A DNA stretch of 20,960 nt from an uncultured Erysipelotrichaceae bacterium (GTDB lineage: Bacteria > Bacillota_I > Bacilli_A > Erysipelotrichales > Erysipelotrichaceae). The notes under the pieces were generated by a model that saw only the letters and a program-made list of their open reading frames with translations, had not been told where the DNA came from and searched no databases. The translations under genes were made by a program, and so were the position numbers. Location: NCBI GenBank assembly GCA_934725085.1, contig CAKVAL010000030.1:1-20960 (forward strand). Direction: 5' to 3'. Of the stretch, positions 17,012-20,960 are shown piece by piece; position 1 is the first letter of the stretch, and the number at the start of each line of letters is the position of its first letter.

Positions 17012-17041
17012 TTCCTGAATTATAATTAGGAATCACTTTTT
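17007..17041 (+). terminator. Intrinsic terminator after the UPF0158 gene
   Basis: AGTGATTCCT (17007-17016) pairs perfectly with AGGAATCACT (17028-17037), followed by a T run to 17041. The left arm overlaps the stop codon. It marks the end of the housekeeping block. Confidence 0.9.
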
Positions 17042-17054
17042 GTGTAGAGTTATA

Positions 17055-17105
17055 TTGAGTCTGATTACTTACGACTAAATTATATAGTCGTAAGTAAGTC
17101 GTAAG
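17055..17105 (+). promoter_or_regulatory. Inverted-plus-direct-repeat operator and weak promoter
   Basis: A perfect 13-bp inverted repeat, TTACTTACGACTA (17065-17077) and TAGTCGTAAGTAA (17085-17097), is followed by another copy of its inner motif: AGTCGTAAG at 17086-17094 and again at 17097-17105. A possible promoter overlaps it: TTGAGT (17055-17060), with TATATA at 17081-17086 at a long 20-base spacing. The same nine bases AGTCGTAAG occur a third time inside the following gene (17305-17313). The layout suggests an operator bound by the downstream protein, which has a C-terminal winged helix. Confidence 0.6.
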
Positions 17106-17116
17106 CACAGGATGAT

Positions 17117-18652
17117 ATGATAATGGCAATTCCAATTAGTATTGAAACATTATTGAATGAAAATGTTGTTGAGTGGGCTAGAATAGAATTTAAAGAAAAT
17201 TGGAATCCAGAAACAACTTTAAAGACTATTAGTGCATTCGCGAATGATATTGATAATTGGGGCGGTGGATATATAGTTTTAGGTGCAAATGAAAAAGATG
17301 GGAAAGTCGTAAGGCCTGTAAAAGGAATTGAACCTGGATCCATAGATAAGATACAAAAAGAATTGTTAAGGTACTGCAAATTTTTAAAACCTGTATATAT
17401 TCCTCAAACAGAAGCTGTTAACTTTGATGGGAAAATGCTGTTGTTAATATGGTGTCCTGGTGGGTATGAAAGACCCTATGCATGTCCTAAATATCCTAGT
17501 ACTAAGAATAGTGAAAAAATTTATTATATTAGAAAACTATCTAGTACGATTGAAGCAACGGATTTGGACGTAAAAGAACTGCTTTCCTTGTCTCATAATA
17601 TTCCTTTTGATGATCGTATCAATCCAAAGGCAGAAATGAATGATTTAAAACGAAGTCGTATTTATGATTATTTACAAAATATTAACAGTAGTTTACTTAT
17701 TAATGTTGACGATTTAAGTCTTAATCAATTAGCTAGAAATCTAAGAATCGCTGATGGTCCAACTGAATACTACAAACCTTTAAATGTTGGATTACTATTT
17801 TTTAATGATCAACCCCATATGTTTTTCCCGTATAGCCAAATAGAGGTTGTTAATATTCCAGATCCTACAGGCTATGGAATGGTGGAAAGGGTGTTTCAAG
17901 GTCCTATTGATGTGCAATTAAGAAATGCTCTTGATTATATCCGGAGTAACGTTATTGCTGAAAAAGTTTTTAAGGTAAGTGGCCAAGCTGAAGCTATTAG
18001 AATTAAAAATTATAGCTATGAAGCTATAGAAGAATTCTTATCAAATGCTATTTATCATAAATCATATCAAATACACGAACCAATTACTGTTAGGATAGAA
18101 AGTGACAAAATAGAAATCACAAGCGTCCCTGGTCCTGATAGTTCTATAACTGATGAAGATATCAAAAATTTACAAATGAGAACTAGAAGATATAGAAATA
18201 GAAGAATTGGTGACTTCTTAAAAGAATTGCATCTGGTTGAAGGAATAAACACTGGTATACCAATAGCTATAAGAGAGATTAAGAAAAACGGCTCTCCTTT
18301 GCCAATATTCCTAACCGATGAAGATAGAACGTTCTTCTCTGTAATCATACCTATACATGAGGCATTTATAAATAATGACTATTTAAACAGTAAATTGGAA
18401 GATATAAAAAAGAAACGTAGAAGTAAGGATGAGATTAAAGAATTAATATTAGAAACCCTAGATAAAGAAAGTTATTCAGCAAATGAATTGTATAGGAGTT
18501 TGGGTTATTCTGGTAATGCTTCTAAAACTTTTAGAGAAATAATCGAAGAGCTTATAGATGAAAATATCATCTATAATTCATCTACCTGTGTTAGAGACTC
18601 TAACAATGTATTAAAAATGTATGATGGCTTAAAAAAATATGAGAAAAAATAA
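17117..18652 (+). CDS. AlbA_2 domain, HATPase-like, winged-helix protein
   Basis: This is a 511-residue protein with three parts. The N-terminus (about 12-155) is an AlbA_2/Schlafen-type domain: E24 in 'ARIEFKENW', 'ISAFANDIDNWGGGYIVLGAN' and 'KIYYIRKLSSTIEAT'. The middle (about 295-415) is a GHKL/HATPase_c_4-like domain with 'EEFLSNAIYHKSY' as the N box and 'EITSVPGP' as a degenerate G box. The end (about 430-500) is a winged helix ('YSANELYRSLGYSGNASKTFREIIEEL'). Proteins of this build are usually annotated as ATP-binding transcriptional regulators, and some lie in defence islands. An AGG site lies five bases before the ATG at 17117; an ATG at 17123 is possible. The repeat-rich operator just upstream argues for self-regulation. 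Confidence 0.8.
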   Translation: MIMAIPISIETLLNENVVEWARIEFKENWNPETTLKTISAFANDIDNWGGGYIVLGANEKDGKVVRPVKGIEPGSIDKIQKELLRYCKFLKPVYIPQTEAVNFDGKMLLLIWCPGGYERPYACPKYPSTKNSEKIYYIRKLSSTIEATDLDVKELLSLSHNIPFDDRINPKAEMNDLKRSRIYDYLQNINSSLLINVDDLSLNQLARNLRIADGPTEYYKPLNVGLLFFNDQPHMFFPYSQIEVVNIPDPTGYGMVERVFQGPIDVQLRNALDYIRSNVIAEKVFKVSGQAEAIRIKNYSYEAIEEFLSNAIYHKSYQIHEPITVRIESDKIEITSVPGPDSSITDEDIKNLQMRTRRYRNRRIGDFLKELHLVEGINTGIPIAIREIKKNGSPLPIFLTDEDRTFFSVIIPIHEAFINNDYLNSKLEDIKKKRRSKDEIKELILETLDKESYSANELYRSLGYSGNASKTFREIIEELIDENIIYNSSTCVRDSNNVLKMYDGLKKYEKK

Positions 18653-18688
18653 AATGTACTGATTATTTCCAAGATGTACACTGATATA

Positions 18689-18774
18689 AATAAAAACGGT
18701 TTTTCGTTAATACATATCTAAAATCGACAGTAATCTGCATAAATTAGCAAATAAAAACGTAAAATCCGTTTTTA
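18689..18774. repeat. Direct and inverted repeats in the gap before the ATPase gene
   Basis: AAATAAAAACG occurs at about 18689-18698 and again at about 18750-18759. TAAAAACGG (18691-18699) is also the reverse complement of CCGTTTTTA (18766-18774), so the two could pair around a 66-base loop. A short hairpin, CAATCG-AA-CGATTG, follows near 18787-18800. No coding frame is seen in 18653-18884. The stretch could be a regulatory region or a small RNA; no clear promoter-terminator pair was found. Confidence 0.4.
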
Positions 18775-18850
18775 AATTTTTCTTGTCAATCGAACGATTG
18801 TTAAGACAAACAATAAACTTTATTTTGTATAGTGAAAATGATATCATTAG

Positions 18851-18865
18851 TTCGTAAATTACGAA
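18851..18865. promoter_or_regulatory. Perfect palindrome and strong ribosome site before the ATPase gene
   Basis: TTCGTAA (18851-18857) and TTACGAA (18859-18865) form a perfect inverted repeat around one base, a typical dimer operator. It lies between the likely promoter zone and AGAGGTGAT (from about 18872), an excellent ribosome site for the ATG at 18885. The hexamer TTACGA/TCGTAA is shared with the operator at 17065-17097. Confidence 0.5.
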
Positions 18866-18884
18866 ATAATAAAGAGGTGATAAT

Positions 18885-19973
18885 ATGATTTTATTAAATT
18901 TAAAATTAGATGGTATCTATGGTTTTGAAAATTTCGAAATAAATTTTACTTATCCAAAAAAAATTGTGAATTCGCTTATCAATGATGAACATCTTGATGG
19001 AAGAGATAAGTTTAGGTATAAAAAAGTAATTATACTAATGGGAGCTAACGCAACTGGCAAGACAAGCTTAGGAAAGGCGCTACTTCGAATTTTTAGTTAT
19101 ATCAATTCAGGAAACCCTTCTTATTTATATGAAATGGTTTCTGATAATAAAGAAGGGTCTTTTTGTATCGATTTTGTCAACGAAGGCTTTGTTTTACATC
19201 GTTTATCAGCAAATATTAAACTCTCTTCTGAGATTAGTGTTTCTTATCAAACAACAATTATAGAAAAAAATGATTCTTATGAAAAATGTGTGTCTAAACT
19301 CGTTACGAATGACCTTAATAAAACATCACTTAAAAAAATGATTGGAACTATTAATTATCGATTTGCTTACCCTGAAATTGATACTTCTTTATCACTAAAT
19401 AATATTGATAAAAAAACATTATTAAGAACTTTAAGTGCTGTAATTGGAACTTTGGATCCTACATTAAAAGATGTGAGCATATCTAAAGATTTAAAAAACA
19501 CTTTTATAATTAGAAGAAATAAATCAGAGATTATTATTCAAGATGGAAAACTTTTAAATAAAGAGATTTTATCAAGCGGAACTGCTGAGGGTATTGATGT
19601 TGCTATCTTTTTGGCTTCAATGCTAACAAAAGAAAAAACTTTCTATTATTGCGATGAACATTTTTCATATATTCAAAGCGATATTGAAAAAAGAATTTTT
19701 GGCTTAATGTTAGATCGTATATCTAATAATGAACAATTAATATTTACAACACACAACACAGATATGCTTGATTTAAATTTACCTAAGCATTCGTATATGT
19801 TTTTATCAAAGAGATTTAGGGATGGAAAATACAAAGTTGAAGCTTTATCGGCCTCAGATATTCTAAAACGTAATACTGATAGTATTAGAAATGCTGTAGA
19901 AAATGATGTATTTAATTCTTTGCCGGATGATTCGTTGCTCGATAAGCTAGAAGTGGGGGTGAAAAATGAATAA
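18885..19973 (+). CDS. Compact ABC-type (OLD-like) AAA ATPase
   Basis: This 362-residue ATPase is of the OLD/SMC-like ABC class. Walker A is GANATGKT (53-60), the signature loop is LSSGTAEG (229-236), Walker B is FYYCDEHF (253-260, acids D257 and E258), and the switch His is in FTTHNTD (H290). Only about 170 residues separate Walker A from the signature, so there is no long coiled coil or zinc hook. After the H-loop about 70 residues remain, too few for a fused nuclease. The next gene, which overlaps by eight bases, encodes a TOPRIM-like protein, so the nuclease half of an OLD-type enzyme seems to be on a separate chain. An excellent ribosome site precedes the start. I infer a defence role from this architecture; the ATPase family assignment is firm, the role is not. 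Confidence 0.82.
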   Translation: MILLNLKLDGIYGFENFEINFTYPKKIVNSLINDEHLDGRDKFRYKKVIILMGANATGKTSLGKALLRIFSYINSGNPSYLYEMVSDNKEGSFCIDFVNEGFVLHRLSANIKLSSEISVSYQTTIIEKNDSYEKCVSKLVTNDLNKTSLKKMIGTINYRFAYPEIDTSLSLNNIDKKTLLRTLSAVIGTLDPTLKDVSISKDLKNTFIIRRNKSEIIIQDGKLLNKEILSSGTAEGIDVAIFLASMLTKEKTFYYCDEHFSYIQSDIEKRIFGLMLDRISNNEQLIFTTHNTDMLDLNLPKHSYMFLSKRFRDGKYKVEALSASDILKRNTDSIRNAVENDVFNSLPDDSLLDKLEVGVKNE

Positions 19974-20475
19974 TACTTGTTTATACTTTTGTGAAGGCGA
20001 AGATGATCAAAAATTAATAAATGCTTTAAAATATAACCCTGAAAGAATATTATCAGGAAGATCAAAAACACTAAATGTTATGCAAACTTTAATACCGAAG
20101 TCAGTTCTATTGGGGATTAAACCAAACTCTTGTATTGCGTTAGTTTTTGATACTGATGTTGTAACAAATTTACAATTTCTAAAGACAAATATTAACAACA
20201 TTAAAAAATATTGTCATGGTGTAAGGATAGTCTGCTTATTGCAAGTCAAAAATCTTGAGGATGAGTTAGTACGATGTACAGATGTAAAAAATATTCTTGA
20301 TATAACCAAAAGTAAAACACTTAGTAATTTTAAAGCTGATTTTAAAAATTTAAGTGATGATAAATGTCGTCGAGTATTAGATAATCATAAAATTGATGTT
20401 AAAAAGTTATGGACAACTAATGCACCAGAAGTGTTTTCTTTTGTTGAGAGAAATAGTCATTTAATCAAGAAATAA
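19966..20475 (+). CDS. Small TOPRIM-like protein, partner of the ATPase
   Basis: This 169-residue protein begins with 'CLYFCEGEDDQKLINAL' (5-21), which fits the first TOPRIM motif (catalytic Glu in CEGE, E10). 'IALVFDTDV' (57-65) fits the second motif, D-x-D (D62, D64). An acidic 'KNLEDELVR' (95-103) lies where RloB/AbiLii-like and related proteins carry a third acidic patch. The C-terminal 60 residues are basic and not recognised. It starts inside the end of the ATPase gene, with GGGGGTG as the ribosome site, so the two proteins should be made in step. At 169 residues it is much smaller than the TOPRIM partners of PARIS (AriB) or the fused OLD nucleases. It may be a metal-dependent nuclease; this is inferred from motifs only. 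Confidence 0.6.
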   Translation: MNNTCLYFCEGEDDQKLINALKYNPERILSGRSKTLNVMQTLIPKSVLLGIKPNSCIALVFDTDVVTNLQFLKTNINNIKKYCHGVRIVCLLQVKNLEDELVRCTDVKNILDITKSKTLSNFKADFKNLSDDKCRRVLDNHKIDVKKLWTTNAPEVFSFVERNSHLIKK

Positions 20476-20514
20476 AAAAGCAAATTTGCCAGTTTTAAGA
20501 TTCTATTAGATGTT

Positions 20515-20540
20515 TAAAGGAGTTCGTTCGAACTCCTTTA
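20515..20540. terminator. Shared hairpin between convergent genes
   Basis: A perfect 12-bp inverted repeat pairs 20515-20526 with 20529-20540. It lies 40 bases after the TOPRIM-like gene and two bases past the stop of the minus-strand NifU gene. The T tracts are short on both sides, but its position between converging genes makes a two-way terminator the best reading. Confidence 0.75.
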
Positions 20541-20541
20541 C

Positions 20542-20802
20542 TTAGAAAATTTGTAAATCACTTTGACTTTCATCAAGCCTTACATCTTTAATACCAGGTA
20601 CTTCATCTAGTATCAAGGCTGCAACGCCATCCTTAAGAGTCATCTCTAGAGCACCACAACCAATACATGCACCATGTACTTTAACATAAACGATATCATC
20701 CTCAAGTCTTGAGAATTCAACATCGCCACCATCAGCCTGCAAATAAGGCTTTATCTTATCAATAGTTTTAATAACAAGTTTTTCTTTTTCTTCTTTTTCC
20801 AT
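20542..20802 (-). CDS. NifU C-terminal domain protein (Fe-S cluster carrier)
   Basis: This 86-residue protein consists of a single NifU_C domain. It contains 'KIKPYLQADGGDVEF', the cluster-binding CIGCGAL (C-x2-C), 'MTLKDGVAALI' and 'VPGIKDV'. Such proteins hold or transfer iron-sulfur clusters to target enzymes and belong to general housekeeping. The length is normal for stand-alone members. I chose the ATG at 20802 because AGGTGA lies five bases upstream; a GTG three codons earlier lies within that ribosome site. It converges on the preceding accessory block and probably marks the return to ordinary chromosome. Confidence 0.93.
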   Translation of the reverse strand: MEKEEKEKLVIKTIDKIKPYLQADGGDVEFSRLEDDIVYVKVHGACIGCGALEMTLKDGVAALILDEVPGIKDVRLDESQSDLQIF

Positions 20803-20960
20803 AAAAATCACCTAAATTATTATATATCAAATTGTAGTATAATGCTTGTTATATGAACAGTATTAACCAGTATAAAGTAGGAATCCCGACTTTAGAACTT
20901 CATTTTCAATAATTTAAAATTTCTTAATTAAATATATCTAGATAAATAAAGGACTTTGAT
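20803..20960. other. Window-edge gap with an AT-rich promoter zone
   Basis: It should hold the NifU promoter on the minus strand. TATACT- and TATAAT-like boxes exist on both strands (for example TATAAT at 20838-20843, plus), but none has a well-placed -35 box. A 19-codon plus-strand frame starts at about 20853 ('MNSINQYKVGIPTLELHFQ') and has no ribosome site; it may be a gene remnant or chance. Confidence 0.35.

Noticed and set aside
18885..20475. Gabija, Septu or PARIS assignment
   Set aside because: No UvrD-like helicase or HNH protein is present, and both chains are much smaller than AriA/AriB or GajA.
20853..20912. 19-codon gene at the right edge
   Set aside because: No ribosome site, no family match and followed at once by AT-rich sequence; kept only as a note.
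1..20960. Mycoplasma-type genetic code (UGA as Trp)
   Set aside because: Genes have full normal length with UGA as stop, the epimerase ends in TGA, and tryptophan is encoded by TGG.

Overview
The window is AT-rich with dense, short-spaced genes, strong Shine-Dalgarno sites, sigma-A-type promoters and UGA used as a stop codon. It looks like a low-GC Bacillota chromosome, perhaps Erysipelotrichia or a related gut Bacilli lineage, but no rRNA or marker gene is present to settle the taxonomy. No tRNA, rRNA or CRISPR array was recognised.

Layout. (1) 1-8291 is a defence-type island. It starts with 20-bp tandem repeats. A short RNA gene on the minus strand follows, with its own near-consensus promoter and an intrinsic terminator. 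It lies directly behind a minus-strand Abi_2/AbiF HEPN protein (234-1334). Divergent from abiF is an ietA-ietS pair (AAA ATPase plus subtilisin-like protease), then a broken rhuM gene, a KAP-type P-loop NTPase, and two tandem hairpins whose stems covary. (2) 8398-17041 looks like ordinary chromosome: alanine dehydrogenase; a MerR-methyltransferase fusion; a complete dTDP-L-rhamnose operon (rfbA-rfbC-rfbB-rfbD) behind a very good promoter; a LytR-CpsA-Psr glycopolymer ligase; a UDP-glucuronate-4-epimerase-like enzyme; and a UPF0158 protein. Together, the rhamnose genes, the ligase and the epimerase suggest synthesis and wall attachment of a rhamnose- and uronate-containing polymer. (3) 17055-20475 is a second accessory block. 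It holds an AlbA_2/HATPase/winged-helix protein behind a repeat-rich operator, and an overlapping gene pair consisting of a compact ABC-type ATPase and a very small TOPRIM-like protein. (4) A minus-strand NifU C-terminal-domain protein closes the window.

The strongest points for follow-up are the promoter-to-terminator RNA gene behind abiF, the compact ATPase/TOPRIM-like pair that fits no named system cleanly, and several repeat-type operators in front of accessory genes. All functional statements are read from sequence motifs; no database search was possible.
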